A DNA stretch of 64,000 nucleotides from Saposhnikovia divaricata (taxonomy: Eukaryota; Streptophyta; Magnoliopsida; Apiales; Apiaceae): assembly GCA_036435485.1 (NCBI GenBank), contig CM071600.1, positions 61,253,546 through 61,317,545 of the forward strand, given 5' to 3'. The notes beneath the pieces are model-generated. The model was not told the origin of the DNA. It made no database searches and saw only the letters and a list, made by a program, of their open reading frames with translations. The position numbers and the translations under genes are program-made. Positions 1-13,168 of this stretch are shown in pieces (position 1 is the stretch's first letter; every line of letters starts with the position of its first letter).

Positions 1-2156
1 GTTTTGACTCCCTTGCCAAGGTAGTGTGCAGCCTTGAGGAAACCTTTGTAGGAATCATTGACAGCTTCATACACTTCACTAGGGGACAGGGATTTTGCAT
101 TTGAACCTAGTGAAGTGATGTATTCCTCTCTAAGATATTGAAGTGCTTCACTGAGAGTTACATCATACTTTCCTTGCATCCAGGCATCTACATTGCCATC
201 TCTCTCAGCATCATCAATAATCTTGGCCTTCTACATCTCCACATCATCCCTATGGCATAGTAGGATGGCTTCATAATCTGGATTTGAGATGTTGGAGGTG
301 ACAAGGTTCTGGGCTATTTTTACAAACTCAGGAATCTGATCCACAACATAGCTTTGGAGAGCTTCAATGAACATTTGTGGTGGAACAGACCCTGATCCTG
401 AAGCACTGTCATGTTGTACAGGCTTCAGCCATTGGGACAGAAAGTGAGAGCTAGAGCTAGGCAAGCTAGACTCCTCAGTTACAGATGCAACTTCTGTAAC
501 CGGATGGAAAGACTCTGCTACTGTTGTCTCCACAGGAGTGGGATGGGTTACAACAGTAGTTGACACAGGCACAGAGTCTCTAGTTAAAACTAGTGAATCC
601 TCTGTGTTTGTGATGGTGTCATTAGGAGATGCCCCAGCATACATTCCCTGACCATCTAAATGTGGTACCTGGGTAGTGAGCAAGGTGTCATGCACCAAGT
701 CACTTGAATCCATTGGCTCATCAAGAGAAAAGAATTCTTGATGATCAATGCCTTGCTCCTCAATTGCTTGAGTTGCAGGCTCTAAAGAAATATGAGTGGT
801 AGATTCTGGAAGAGAAGTGTGTTGTAGATTAGATTTTGGCAACTCCCCCTGAGAGATAGAGAGAGTTTCAATTGTGATGTGCTCTCCACTCAGTGTTGTG
901 TCAGCCTTATCACTCCCTTATGCTGACTCTTTACAGATAGGTGCATTGGGGAGGATGCTTGATTCTATAGATGCACCCTGTTGAGAGGATACATCTAGTG
1001 AGCTGTTTGCCCCTGATTTTACAACTTCAGCCATTTGGGTGACTGAAGAGGTGGTTTTAGATTTCTTCTTCTTCTTTAGGCTAATGATAGGTGACTTAGT
1101 TTCCTCACCTCCTAAACCTAATTCTACAGCCAAGGCTGCTTCAGTTAAGATGGTTAAAGGTTCAGAAGCAACCTGTTTTCTCTTCTTTTTACTAACATCA
1201 CCCTTTTGAGAGGATGATGTAGTTGGCTCTGTGTTTGGTAGAGTGTTTGTCTGAGAGGGTTGGTCAGCAAGCCTTGGGTTAGCATTGTGTTCTTCTTGCT
1301 TAGGCTGTGCTAACTGAGACTTAGACTCAAATATTGGCATGTTGTGGGGGTAAGACCTAAACAAACCCTCCATGTGGGGAGTTATCTTAATCCTTACATC
1401 CACATCATTCCTAGTCTCCAAGTTACCAAAAATAAGTTTGGTCATGGACCTAGGATAGCCTATTTTACTTTTATCTAATCCAGGCAATTCAATCAATGAA
1501 GCATTTTTAAAATTAAGTACTGATTGAATAAAGCGGGGAAAGAAAATTTCAGTACCTCTCTTGGCTGTGTTCTTACCAAGTCTCCCATATAGCTCTTGTA
1601 TGATGAGATGTCCAACATCTATCTTTCTCCCATGAGCCAAGGCAAAGGCAAGCTGCTGCACAGGTGTACTAATCTGATCAAAGCTCGATTTCCTGGCAGT
1701 GAATACCTGAAGGAGTGTAGCAAAAACATAGCTCCATTCCTTTCTCAAGTACTTCCTATTCAACTTTCCAAGTTTAATAGCCTCTGAGTAGTTGATAAAT
1801 TCAAAGAATTCTTCCAACTCAGCATCTGTGTCCAGGGAGTCATATGCCTCTTACTGCAAATCCAAGGCTTCATTCATGTCTGCAGTAGTGATAGTAATAT
1901 CCACGCCTTGAATCTTGCAGTAGACAACATATGAGGTAATAGCATTCTCAAGGGCGATGACCTCCACTGTAGCTGTCCTCCAGAATTGTTCTAATAAGTC
2001 TATGTACAGGGTTGGGTTGGCTGATAGTGCACCCTTGATGTAAGATTCAGACAACCATCGAACAAAGCAATTGAAATTAGCATTTTGTGCTTCCACATCA
2101 CTGGTAATTGCGATGAAATTGGTTTGGGATGGTATGGTGAGTTGAGTGTTTGCCAT
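1..2156 (-). pseudogene. Extra 3' ORF of SIRE-like element (env-position ORF), broken
   Basis: Starts MANTQLTIPSQTNFIAIT at 2156 and stays in one frame to the window edge (about 718 codons), interrupted by three in-frame stops: TAA at 1851-1853, TAA at 918-920 and TAG at 231-233. The early part (ANPTLYIDLLEQFWRTATV) resembles the ORF that follows RNase H in many asterid SIRE-type elements. The middle is rich in Ser/Thr/Gln with basic runs (KKKRK, LKKKKKS) that look like nuclear signals. I see no clear membrane segment or signal peptide, so the env label is positional only. Its function is unknown. Confidence 0.7.
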
Positions 2157-2219
2157 TTGGGTAGAGAAGAGAAGAGAATTAAGGTTGAAGAAGAAATTCG
2201 CAATTAGGGTTTTCAGAGG

Positions 2220-2998
2220 TTTTAAGAGTTTAGATGCTTGAGAAATCGAACGAAATGAGTTGAACAGTTGTGAAATTGTATATATATGACTAACTTGAGT
2301 TGTCGATTAGATCTAAGTTTTGTATCGACAAGACAGTCATTCGAGAAGTATAAAACAACTATTCGATAAGTCAAGAAAGGCTTATTCGATATCTCGAGCA
2401 GTTTGTAACTCACAGCTGGCAGTTATTTAACTCAGAAAATAATTCTAAGCTAAATAAAATATGTTTTTATGAGCGAAATGAAATTTTGAATATAAATCCA
2501 AAAAGCGATTAAGTGTCAACGAGAAATCAGCCTTTTCAAATGATTCGATAACTCAAATACAGTATTCGAGAACTCCATCATTAGAGAACTAAAATACTCT
2601 ATTCGAGAACTCAGAGTGTGCTATTCGATTTCTCCAAAAGACAATATTCGAGAACTCGGGAGGGTTCTGGATAGGCCTATTCGAGAACTCGAGCCATGAC
2701 AAAACAATGAACCATTCGAGAAGTCTGACTTATCGAACTATACTTTTCACTCATAAAATTCAATTTTCACTATCTTTTAAAATTTACCAGAAATATTCAC
2801 TGAAGAATATTCTACCAAATTAAATAGTGATTTTCTCAAATTTTCACAGAAATTTCAAGCTAAAGATGTATGATTTTCAACATATGCAGCATTGTGGAAT
2901 ATTTATAAATCATACTCCAGCCAATACTTACTTCAAAAATATTGAGCATTTGATAAAGTAAGTATTTACTGCTGCAACAATCTAGTTGATATATTCAA
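2220..2998 (-). repeat. Non-coding spacer with TTCGAGAAC repeats
   Basis: Between the pol stop and the extra ORF there is no credible coding frame. From about 2330 to 2735 the plus strand carries at least six copies of TATTCGAGAACTC or a close variant, plus related TTCGAT words. The same word occurs mostly in the opposite orientation in the LTR (9370-9770). Confidence 0.75.
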
Positions 2999-5900
2999 TT
3001 AGCCAGAATTTGAAGAATTCAGCATTCCAATCTCACTAACCAACCTTGTGAAGGTGGCTTCATCTAATGGTTTAGTGAATATGTCAGCTAGTTGTTTCTC
3101 TGTGGGAACATAATGTAACTCAATGGTTCCATTAGTTGCATGCTCCCTTATGAAGTGATATCTGATGTCAATGTGCTTTGTCCTAGAATGATTGACAGGA
3201 TTGGAAACTATAGAGATTGCACTTGTGTTGTCACACATGATTGGAATTCTTTCCAACACAAGTCCAAAATCTCTAAGTTGGTTTCTGATCCAAAGCACTT
3301 GAGCACAGCAACTTCCAGCAGCTATGTATTCAGCTTCAGCTGTGGAAGTTGACACAGATTGTTGTTTCTTGCTGTACCAAGAGACTAACCTTTGTCCAAG
3401 AAACTGGCAGCTACCTGAGGTGCTTTTCCTATCCACTCTGCATCCAGCATAATCAGCATCAGAATAACCAATCAGATTGAACCCTATGTCCTTAGGATAC
3501 CATAACCCCAAGTTTGGTGTGCCCTTCAGATATCTGAAAATCCTCTTTATTGCTATCATATGTGATTCCTTTGGATTTGATTGAAACCTTGCGCACAAGC
3601 ATGTTGCAAACATGATGTCTGGCCTACTAGCAGTGAGGTAGAGTAAAGAACCAACCATGCCTCTGTAGATTGAGATATCTACCTTCTTGCCCTTAACATC
3701 TTCATCTAACTTGGTGGCAGTGGCCATGGGTGTCTTTGCAGGTGAGCATTCTTCTAAGTCAAATTTCTTCAATAGATCCTTAATGTATTTGGTTTGACTT
3801 ATAAAAATGCCATCCTTCCTTTGACTCACTTGCAGCCCAAGAAAGAATGTTAATTCTCCCATCATACTCATCTCATATCTGCTCTTCATGAGCTTAGAGA
3901 ATTTCTCACACAGCTTCTCATTTGTAGAGCCAAATATGATATCATCCACATAGATTTGAACTAAGATAATATCATCACCATGTTTCTTGTAAAACATTGT
4001 CTTGTCCAGTGTGCCTCTAGTGAATTGATTCTCCAATAGAAATTGTGATAATGTGTCATACCATGCCCTAGGAGCTTGTTTAAGCCCATACAATGCTTTA
4101 AGCAATCTGTAGACAAAGTGAGGGAATTGTGGATCCTCAAAGCCAGGTGGCTGTTGCACATATACTTCTTCTTCCAACTTCCCATTCAGAAATGCACTCT
4201 TGACATCCATTTGATAAACCTTGAAATTAGAATGTGCAACAAATGCCAAGAAAATTCTGATGGCCTCTAGTCTAGCAACAGGGGCAAAAGTCTCATCATA
4301 GTCAATGCCTTCCTGTTGAGAGTATCCTTTTGCAACCAACCTTGCTTTGTTTCTTATGACTACACCATTTTCATCCATCTTATTCCTTAGAACCCATTTT
4401 GTTCCAACAATGGTTCTATCCTTTGGTGCAGGCACAAGTTCCCATACTTTGCTTCTTTCAAATTGGTTTAGCTCCTCTTGCATAGCAATTATCCAATCAG
4501 GATCCAACAATGCATCATCAAGTTTCTTAGGCTCAACTTGAGATAGAAAGCAACCATAGAGACATTCATTTAGAGTTGCTCTCCTTGTCCTCACTCCTGT
4601 ATTTGGATCTCCAATTATCTGATCTGCAGTATGTGATCTATCCCATTTCCTTGTATGTTCAGATTGATTTCTCAGCCTTGATGTTGCTTCATCATCCAGA
4701 TCATGATCATTTACATTTCCTCCCCCTGTGAAGTTGCCACTTATCACAGGTGTGTCTTGGATGCTTGTTTCTTCATTGTTGGTTGACACAGGTTCTTCAT
4801 TCACTTGAGTTTGTTTGATTGTGGGCTCAAATTCAGTTTCAATCTCCTCATCAGAATCATCTAGATTGTCAAACTTCAAAGGATCTTTATCTTCATCATT
4901 GGCTTCTTCTAATCCAGGTAGTTTGCTGTCATCAAATGTCACATCTGTGCTTTCCATAACTTTATTTTGAGTGATAACATAAACTTTGTATGCAATTCTT
5001 TCCATAGAGTAGCCAAGAAAAATTCCTTCAAATGCTTTTGCATCAAACTTTCCAACATATTCTGAGTTGTCTTTTAACACAAAGCATTTGCTTCCAAAAG
5101 TATGAACATACTTTAGAGTGGGTTTCTTTCCAGTCATCAAGTTGTAAGGTGTCTTTCCAGTGTTTTTGTTGATGAGGGTTCTGTTTTGAATATAGCATGC
5201 AGTGCTCACAGCCTCAGCCCAAAAACATGTAGGCATCTTTGCATCAAGTAACATTGTTCTAGCAGCCTCAATCAGAGTTCTATTCTTTCTCTCAACAACT
5301 CCATTTTGTTGTGGAGTCCTTGGAGCTGAGAATTGTTGAGAAATACCATTCTCTTTGCAGAATGCTTCAAGCATGGCATTTCTGAACTCTGTTCCATTAT
5401 CACTTCTTAATGCAATCACACTTGCATTGATGGCCTTTGCTTCCTTGTCAATTTTCTTTATATGCTCAATGATTACTTGTGAGGCCTCATCCTTTGATGC
5501 CAGAAATTCTACCCATGTATACCTTGTGAAATCATCAACCATCACCAGAGCATACTTTTTCCTTCCTAGTGATATAATATTGACAGGCCCAAACAAGTCC
5601 ATATGAATTAGTTGTAGGGGCTTGGTTATTGATGTCACTGTCTTTGACTTGTGGCTTGATCTTTTCATTTTTCCCTTTTGACAAGCCTCACACACTCCTT
5701 CTTGACAGAATTCAAGTGTGGGCATGCCTCTCACTAACTCCCTTTTGACTAGAGAATTAATGCCTTTGAAGTTCAAGTGTGATAGCTTCTTATGCCACAG
5801 CCAACTATCTTCATTTGATGCTTTTGAGTAAGAGCAACAAATTTTGTCCTTGTTTGCAGAGTTCATATTGGCTACAAACAGGCTTCCTTTCCTTACTCTA

Positions 5901-6237
5901 GATAGAGCAAAGTCACTAGTCTTCTTATGGGTGATCAAACATTCATCTTTTTCAAAATTCACTTTGAAGCCTCTGTCAGTAAATTGACCAACACTCAGTA
6001 GATTGTGCTTGAGTCCCTTGACCAGTGCTACGTTTTCAATGATGACATTTCCAATTTCCAACTTGCCATATCCCAGTGTGTTGCCAATGCTGTCATCTCC
6101 AAAAGCAACCATTGGGCCAGCCTTCTCCTCATACTATGATAGCAGGGCCATATCACCAGTCATATGGTTTGAGCATCCACTGTCCAAAATCCACATGACC
6201 TTCCTTTCACTTTCTTTACCCTGCAAACACAAAGGTA
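2999..6237 (-). pseudogene. Copia pol: protease, integrase, RT, RNase H
   Basis: The pol frame enters upstream with the protease motif LDSGCSNHMTGD, then meets an in-frame TAG at 6134-6136. Downstream 1037 codons are open. In that stretch: the GAG-pre-integrase zinc site HKKLSH...CEAC (residues about 107-144), the integrase core with MDLFGP, RSDNG and VVERK (D-D-E), the RT with VYQMDVKSAFLNG and the catalytic YVDDIIFGS, and the RNase H with YSDADYAG, STAEAEYIA and FTKPL. Everything after the protease stop looks intact. Only the stop and the gag-pol frame change would block a full polyprotein. The PYVDD-type RT and the extra 3' ORF fit SIRE. Confidence 0.92.
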
Positions 6238-8738
6238 TTACTTCTCCTTTGGTACCCAAACAAGTTTGGGTCCATGTGGCTTAGCAACAGTTTTATCATA
6301 AACAACATGCTTATCAATTTTCTTGATGTTAGTCTTCTTGTCACTGTTAGAAGTCTTAGAATCAGGGTTCTTAGACTTAGGTGACAGAGGCACCTTCCTA
6401 ACTTTAGGAGGACTTGAAGACTTTGTTCTTGTGTAGTGTGTGTGAATATTGTGACTGATGCAACCTTCCATGAATTGTCTTCTCAAATTAAAGCAACTAG
6501 TCATTACATTCATGTTACATGGCATACAATCAAATTTATCATAGAAAGGAGAGTCCTTATGTCTTAAAGGCATAGAGCAATCATAGAATGGTTTAGCAAC
6601 ACTACCAGATGGTTTCTTGCATGCATGAGTTAAATGATTAGTGCTAAAACAATTTTGACAAACTTTCCTAGGGGCATTTGGCACATAGGCATAATTGTTG
6701 TCCTTGTTAATCCCTAATTTGCCATTCCTGTTTTGTTTCTTTTTAGCCACTTTCTTCTCAAACTCATTATTCCCAGCTAAAACAAACTTCACAAATTTCT
6801 CAAGTCTAGGTCTACCTCCTACTGACTCCTTGGCTTTGGTTTTGACATTCTCACTCTTAGAGGATGCTTGTTGTTCATTTGATTGTGCCTTATCTTCATC
6901 ATCCAACATTTTCTTAATGAGTAAGGCATCCTCATCAATCTCAAGTGTTGGTGTTTTAAATATTGGGGTCTCAGCCTTTTTCAAAACCTGAGGCACTTCC
7001 TCTTGAACAACACTGTCATCTTCAATGAATACATAGCCTTTCCTCTGTTTGAGAGTGTCATAATCAAGTCCAATAGCAGCCTTAGGTCTAGCTAGATTTT
7101 TCTCATGGTAGGACTGCAATAGACTAGAGGAATTCTTAAATGTTTTCAATTTAAATTCATTTTCAGCTAGTTCATCCCTAAGAGCTTTCTCAACTTGACT
7201 AGCACATAGAACCTTATTCTTTAGATATTCTATTTCTTGTTTAAGGTTTTCTATTTGCATCGCAGTTAGTTCTAGTTCCCCATTTCTTTTGTTCAACAGT
7301 TCATTCTTAGTAGACAGTTTAGCAATTTCTTCATTAGCAGCAGTCATACTAGTATGAATATTAAACATCTCAACAGATAGTTGTTCAACCATAGATTTGT
7401 ATTCAGAAACAGACATGTCTATAGTAGTGAGGGATGGTACCTGAGAGTCTGATTCAGATGGTTCTTCCTTGGAGTTGGCCATCAAGGCATAGTTGCAGAA
7501 TTCTTGTTCTTCTCCATCACTATCAGAATCATCCCAACACTTCCCTTCAGCTATGTAGGCCTTACCTGGTGTATGCTTCTTTAGCAGAGCCTCATACTTA
7601 GCTTCAAGCTCAAGAAACTCCTTATCCTTCTTTTTAGGCTTCTTGCATTCACTGGCAAAATGCCCTAGGTCATTGCATCTATAACATCTCACAGATGACC
7701 TATCCACATAGCTGGTTTTGAATTTGTTTTTGTTTGCTTTCACAGGTGCCTTGCTCTTGTTGAATGAATGATTTTGAGATCTAGACTTGAAGGGCTGATT
7801 CCTCTTAAATCTGATGTTTGGGAATTTTCTAGCCATAAAAGCATATGAAGTGTTTTCCATGGCATCCAACTCTTCAAGAGTATAGAACTCATCTTCTTCC
7901 TTTTCAACAACAGATTCAGTCACTTCTTCTTCAGTTTCTTCATCATCTACTATCTCTTCTATTCTCAGTTGACTTGTAGATGCTTCCAGGTCTTGAACGG
8001 ATTTGTTGACAATCAAGGCACAGGATGTGTTTATCATTCTGCCTTGGTTGGCTTGGATAACCCTCTTCTGAAGCAACTCAAGCTCATGAGTCTTTAAAAC
8101 CCCATAGAGCACATCATATGTGACTTTGTTCAAATCTCTTTCTCTTAGAGATATGATCCTTTGCTCTAGGTGGTTAGGTGCAGATAGAAGAAACTTCATG
8201 TTTAATTCCTTAGTGCTGTAAACCTTCCCATTCATTTGAAGCTCAGTCACTAGCTTGTGAAATCTCTCAAACATATCAGTAATACTTTCTTTGGACTGTG
8301 CCATGAAAGCCTCATACTGTGTGACCAGTATCTGTTTCCTATTCTCTCTTACCTCCTCTGTCCCTTCACATAACACCTCGATGTGGTTCCACATGTCCTT
8401 GGCTGATGTGCATAATGCTATATTGGCAAACATCGACATATCCATGGAGTCTATGATCAGCAACATGAGATGACTGTCTAGGGCAACCTTTTCCTTCTCT
8501 GAGTCCGTCCATTTGGATGGCTCTTTGCAACATATGATCTAGGAATGACTATTGTGCCCATTGTAGATTCAGCAATTTCTTGTTGCGGTACAAATGGACC
8601 ATTTTTGAGGATGTCAGGGTAGAGAGGATTGGCAGCTTTGATGAACAACAGCATTTTTATTTTCCAGAGGTTGTAATTCTCTTTGTCGAACTTAGGGACC
8701 TTCACCGTACCTGTAGTCTTTGGTGTATTCGAACTCAT
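6238..8738 (-). pseudogene. Copia gag (nucleocapsid-capsid), frameshifted
   Basis: Gag polyprotein of the SIRE-like element, which packages its RNA. It starts MSSNTPKTTGTVKVPKFDKE at 8738, the usual Copia gag N-terminus with a YNLWKIKM motif. A one-base frame change near 8521-8530 ends the first frame at 8478; the next frame carries the rest (UBN2-type capsid, then a long acidic/coiled region). A CCHC zinc knuckle, CYRCNDLGHFASEC, lies near 7690-7640, and a second Cys/His cluster, CQNCFSTNHLTHAC, lies near 6660-6620. The frame stops at 6238 after VWVPKEK; pol continues in a different frame. The frame change there could be a mutation or a former programmed shift. I read it as decay, given the other lesions. 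Confidence 0.88.
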
Positions 8739-8767
8739 GATAGTTTTCTGTTTAGATTAAACAGTCT

Positions 8768-8779
8768 GCTTTGATACCA
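8768..8779 (-). other. Primer binding site, initiator Met-tRNA type
   Basis: The minus strand reads TGGTATCAAAGC, close to the TGGTATCAGAGC complement of plant initiator methionine tRNA. It sits 2 bases from the LTR end, where reverse transcription would be primed. Confidence 0.85.
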
Positions 8780-8781
8780 CT

Positions 8782-10056
8782 TGTTGAGTATTGAATACAG
8801 TAAAAGAATACAGAGGGGGGGTGAATGGATTCTTGAACTTTTCTTTGTTCTTGAATCTTTGCAACAAGATATGTGTTGAGTGTGTGAGATATGTAAGTAC
8901 AGATAACAAAGACAAACACAACACAATATCACTTTAATCTAATATTTTATTAGATAAAGATTTTGCTACAATCTGTGAATACAAATGATAGTATTCTCAG
9001 CTTCGTTTTTCTTGGAGAGATATTTCTTGTGATGTATCTTGAAAAACTTATCTGCTAAGGAAGTGAGTCTGTATCCTTATAGACATGGATACACCTACTT
9101 ACTACAAATAAGGTAGGTAAAACAAAATACTTTCCAGTATGTCTAACTCATTTGAGTAAGAGTCCAAACGGCTACAGATTTGACTTTGCAAAGCCTGTTC
9201 AGATCCACTTCTTTAGCTCCTTGTCCCTTTGTCCTATCTCTCCAAGCTTCTTTGTAGGCTTTCCAATGTGCTTTATAGTACATAGTCAAATAAAGCGTCT
9301 TGGCTTGTTGCAGGTTTCTGACTTGTACAATTCTTCTGTATTTTGTCTCCAAGAATGTATTTGAGAAGTGGCTAAGTGATTGATTCGAGAACTCGAATTG
9401 ACTTAATCGATAAATCTGAGTTCTCGAATAGTGTTATATTGACATATCGAATCACTTCTCGAATAACTCTTTTCTCTGGGACTCCTTGAGATATCGAATA
9501 GAGCATCTTGACATATCGAATCCCTGAGATGTCGAATAGCTTCTTTAGTCCTTGAGATATCGAATAGAGCATTGACTTGTTGACTCTTAGAGAACTCAAA
9601 TGATGCTTTGACTTGTTGACTCCATGAGTTCTCGAATAGAGTAATAGACATATCGAATCTCTGAGATATCGAACAGTGTATTCAGAGATATCGAATAGTG
9701 TCTTCTGAGATATCGAATCTCTGACTTCTCGAATGCTAGACTTCTCGAATAGACAAATGTACTTCTCGAATTGGTACTTAGGCAAATTCTTCATTTCTTC
9801 AAATCCCAACTGTGATTATTTGGCAGTCTTTATCTCCTTGCTTGAGGCATGAACCTTGGAACTTCTTTCAAGCATTATTCTTGACTTTATAAGTACAGTT
9901 ACACAACTAGAATTTGATGCCTATTACAAGTACAGAACAAATAGAAACTCTACAACTAGAGGTTCCCTCATTTAAGAGGTCATGTAGGTAATGCATAACA
10001 TTACACATACTTAGGCTTGTTATTAGATGTATTCAGGCATGTCTCTGTGACTAACA
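8782..10056 (-). repeat. 5' LTR of the SIRE-like Copia element
   Basis: On the plus strand the segment begins TGTTGAG and ends CTAACA, giving the TG...CA ends of an LTR. A PBS lies two bases inside its inner edge. Near that edge (about 8814-8825) the minus strand carries a C-rich run followed by TCTGTATTC, a common U5 feature of plant Copia LTRs. TATAAGGA on the minus strand near 9070-9080 is a possible TATA box. The outer end is judged by eye because the partner LTR is not in the window. Confidence 0.8.
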
Positions 10057-13000
10057 ATATATGGTTAAATTAATTTACTAAAATGTATACCCGAAAATAT
10101 CACACCACAATTTTCAATTATTAATAAAATATATTAAAAATCCGTATAAGTTGTTTATAATAAAGAAATATGAGTATAATCCGTAAACATGAGTTTATTA
10201 ATTTATATTAAATAAAAATTAAAAATAATGATTATGTAAAAACATAATTGTATTATTAAATAAAAATTAATGGTAATTAATCGATTGCCTTTTTCGCATT
10301 TACTTTTAATTGAAGATATTATCTTTTATAAAAACCTAAAAACATTAATCGTATCATATCTTTTAATCATTAACATTTCCTTTCGAATTAAAACACGTAA
10401 CCCTTTTGATTTAAAACAAACCTTACAATCATTAATATATACTCGAAAATATCACACCATATTTTTCAATTATTAATAAATTATATTAAAAATATGTATA
10501 CGTTGTTTTTAATAAGGAAACATTAGTATACTCCATAAAAATTAGTATATTAAATTATATTAAATTAAAATTAAAAAATTTATTATAAATAATAATTATA
10601 TAAAAACAAAATTGCTATATTAAATAAAATTTAAAACATAATAAAAAAAATCGTTCATCGTACGGGTATTGAAAATTTGTCGGTTCGATTTTCGGCACGG
10701 TCATCCTAATTATTAAAATAAATAATAAAATAATATAATTAATGATAATTAATTGATTGCCTTTTTTAATTAATTTTTTTTTTTGATGATATTACTTTTT
10801 ATACACCTATCATACCTTCCAATCAATAATATTTTTTTCTAATTAAAACACGTTAATTTTTAATTTAAAACTTAATCTTGCAAAAATTAATATATACCCA
10901 ATCACACCATAACCTTTAATCACTAACAAAATATAATAGAAATCCGAATATTACGAATAATAACCGTTAGATTTTTAGTAAAAAATTAGAACTTTAGTTC
11001 TAATGATTAAATATATTATATAATTAAATTAATTTATTAAAATTTCATGGTTGAACCCCACCAAAAGGCATATTTATTTTAAAATTTTATAATATAAGAT
11101 TTAAACCATGTATATCATTAATTAAATTTATATTAAGTCAATTAAATTAAAATTTAAATAAAATATTGTAAATAATGATTGTATAAAAATATTATTATAA
11201 TATGAAGTAAAATTTATTATATATCAAAAGAAATCCAACATTAGTACCTAAAAACATCAATTGTATCATATCTTCCTATCATTAATATTTCATTTCGAAT
11301 TAAAATACGTTACTATTTTGATTTAAAATAAATAATAACATAATATAATAAATGGTAATTAGTCGATTGCCTTTTTCACATTTAATTTTAGTTAAAGATA
11401 TTACCTTTTATAAATACCTAAAAACATCAGTCTATCATATCTTCCTATCATTAACATTTCCTTTCGAATTAAAACACGTTACCTTTTTGATTTAAAACTA
11501 ATCTTATCAAACCATATTTTTCAATTATTAATAAAATAAATTAAAAATCCATATACGTTATTTATAATAAGGAAACATTAATATAATTCGTAGACATGAG
11601 TAAATTAAATTAAAATTAAAAAATTATTAAAAATAATGATTATATAAAAACATAATTGTAATATTAAATAAAATTTATAACATAATAAAGAAACACCATA
11701 TCAATAATCTGTCTATACTATTATATAATAGCTGAAACATTAAAAGTTTTGGTACCTATTTTTTGGTACTTCGTGAATTTATTTATTTACTCTTCATTAT
11801 AAAAAAAATATATACGATATCTATAATATTAAAACACCTAAAAAAATAATAACATAGTATAATTAATAATAATTAGTCGATTGCCATTTTCACATTTACT
11901 TTTACTTGAAGATATATATTAACTTTTATAAACACCTAAAAACATCAAATATCATATCTTCCTGTCATTAACATTTCCTTTCGAATTAAAACACATTATC
12001 TTTTCGATTTAAAATAAATAATAACATAATATAATTAATGGTAATTAGTCGATGGGTGAAATACGAAAATACCTCTTTTTCAAACCCCAATAACCAAAAT
12101 GCCTACCGGCGGTGCGGACCGACCAAAATATCCGCCGAATACGCATATTGGAGTTGCGTATTCATTCTAGAATTATATACGCATGTTCAACCTGCGTATT
12201 CTTTATATTTTTTTTTAAAAAAAGTGAGCCACACATAATCACTATGCCTACAGTTTAGATTTTTTTTTTTTAAATTTTTTTGATCTACGCATTATAGTAA
12301 TGCGTTTACTTTAGAAAGTTTCCCTGCGGGGCCAAAAGAAGCAGGGATAGTTTTTTACGTTGTGTACGCATTTTTGTGATGCGTAAAAAAAAAAACTAAA
12401 CATGCGTGTTTAACCCTGAAAATGAATACGCAAGTCCATCATGCGTATTCGACGGGTATTTTGGTCGATCCTTACCGCCTACAGGTATTTCGGACAGTAA
12501 GTTCTCAAAAATGGTGTATTTTGATCATTTTTTCTTAGTCGATTGCCTTTTTTACATTTACTTTTAGTTGAAGATATTAACTTTTATAAACACCTAAAAA
12601 CATCAAACGTATCATATCTTTCTATCAGTAATATTTCTTTCGAATTAAAACACGTTACCTTTTTAATTTAAAACTAATTTTGTCACACCATATTTTTTAA
12701 TTATTAATAAATATATTAAAAATCCATATACGTTATTTATAATAAGAAAATACTAGTATAATTCGTAAACATGAGTATATTAAGTTATATAAAATTAAAA
12801 TTAAAAAATTGTTAAAATAATTATTATATAAAAACATAAATGAAGAAACACCATATCAATAATCTGTCTATACTATTATATAAAATATTGTAAATAATGA
12901 TTATATAAAAATATAATTGTAACATAAAATAAAATTTATTACCTATCAAAAGAAATTCGTGCATCGCTTGGAAGATAATTTCTATCATGTTCGACTCATA

Positions 13001-13140
13001 AAAAATATATGTATCAACCAACTTTAAACTTATTTTATACTATACATTATAAATTATAACACCTAAAATAAAATTCTTCCCTTTAAAAAAAATTAATTAA
13101 AGCTTTAAATCGTAATAATAAAATTACGCTTATAGGGTCA
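10057..13140. repeat. AT-rich intergenic DNA built of a degenerate repeat family
   Basis: No gene is visible. A core unit of roughly 165 bp recurs, recognisable by GTCGATTGCCTTTTT at its start and TTTCGAATTAAAACACGTTA near its end. Copies begin near 10278, 10750, 11360, 11876 and 12046 (the last split by a MITE), with an end-only copy at 11240-11340. A second block follows some copies: TCACACCATATTTTTCAATT, then an ATTAAAAATCCGTATACGTT-like word. It is seen near 10090, 10450, 11505 and 12680. The source element is not identifiable by eye. Confidence 0.6.
12054..12534. mobile_element. Mutator-like MITE, 481 bp, with 9-bp TSD
   Basis: Flanked by the 9-bp direct repeat TTAGTCGAT (12045-12053 and 12535-12543). 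That sequence occurs once in the uninterrupted repeat copies nearby, so the empty site is effectively visible. The ends form an imperfect inverted repeat of about 110 bp, aligning best over CGACCAAAATA, CCGAATACGCAT and TTGCGTATTC. Long TIRs with a 9-bp TSD are typical of non-autonomous Mutator-like elements. It has no coding capacity. Confidence 0.8.
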
Positions 13141-13168
13141 GTTTTGTGATTCCAGAAACACCCCTGCA

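Larger units (their letters stand above)
1..10056 (-). mobile_element. SIRE-like Ty1/Copia LTR retrotransposon, partial
   Basis: Read on the minus strand the order is 5' LTR (10056 to 8782), PBS, gag, protease-integrase-RT-RNase H, a spacer, then an extra ORF that runs off the window's left edge. The domain order INT before RT is Copia. A long LTR of about 1.3 kb plus an ORF after RNase H is the SIRE/Maximus layout, so I assign it there with moderate confidence. The 3' LTR and the second TSD lie outside the window. Several frameshifts and in-frame stops show it is no longer autonomous. Confidence 0.9.
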
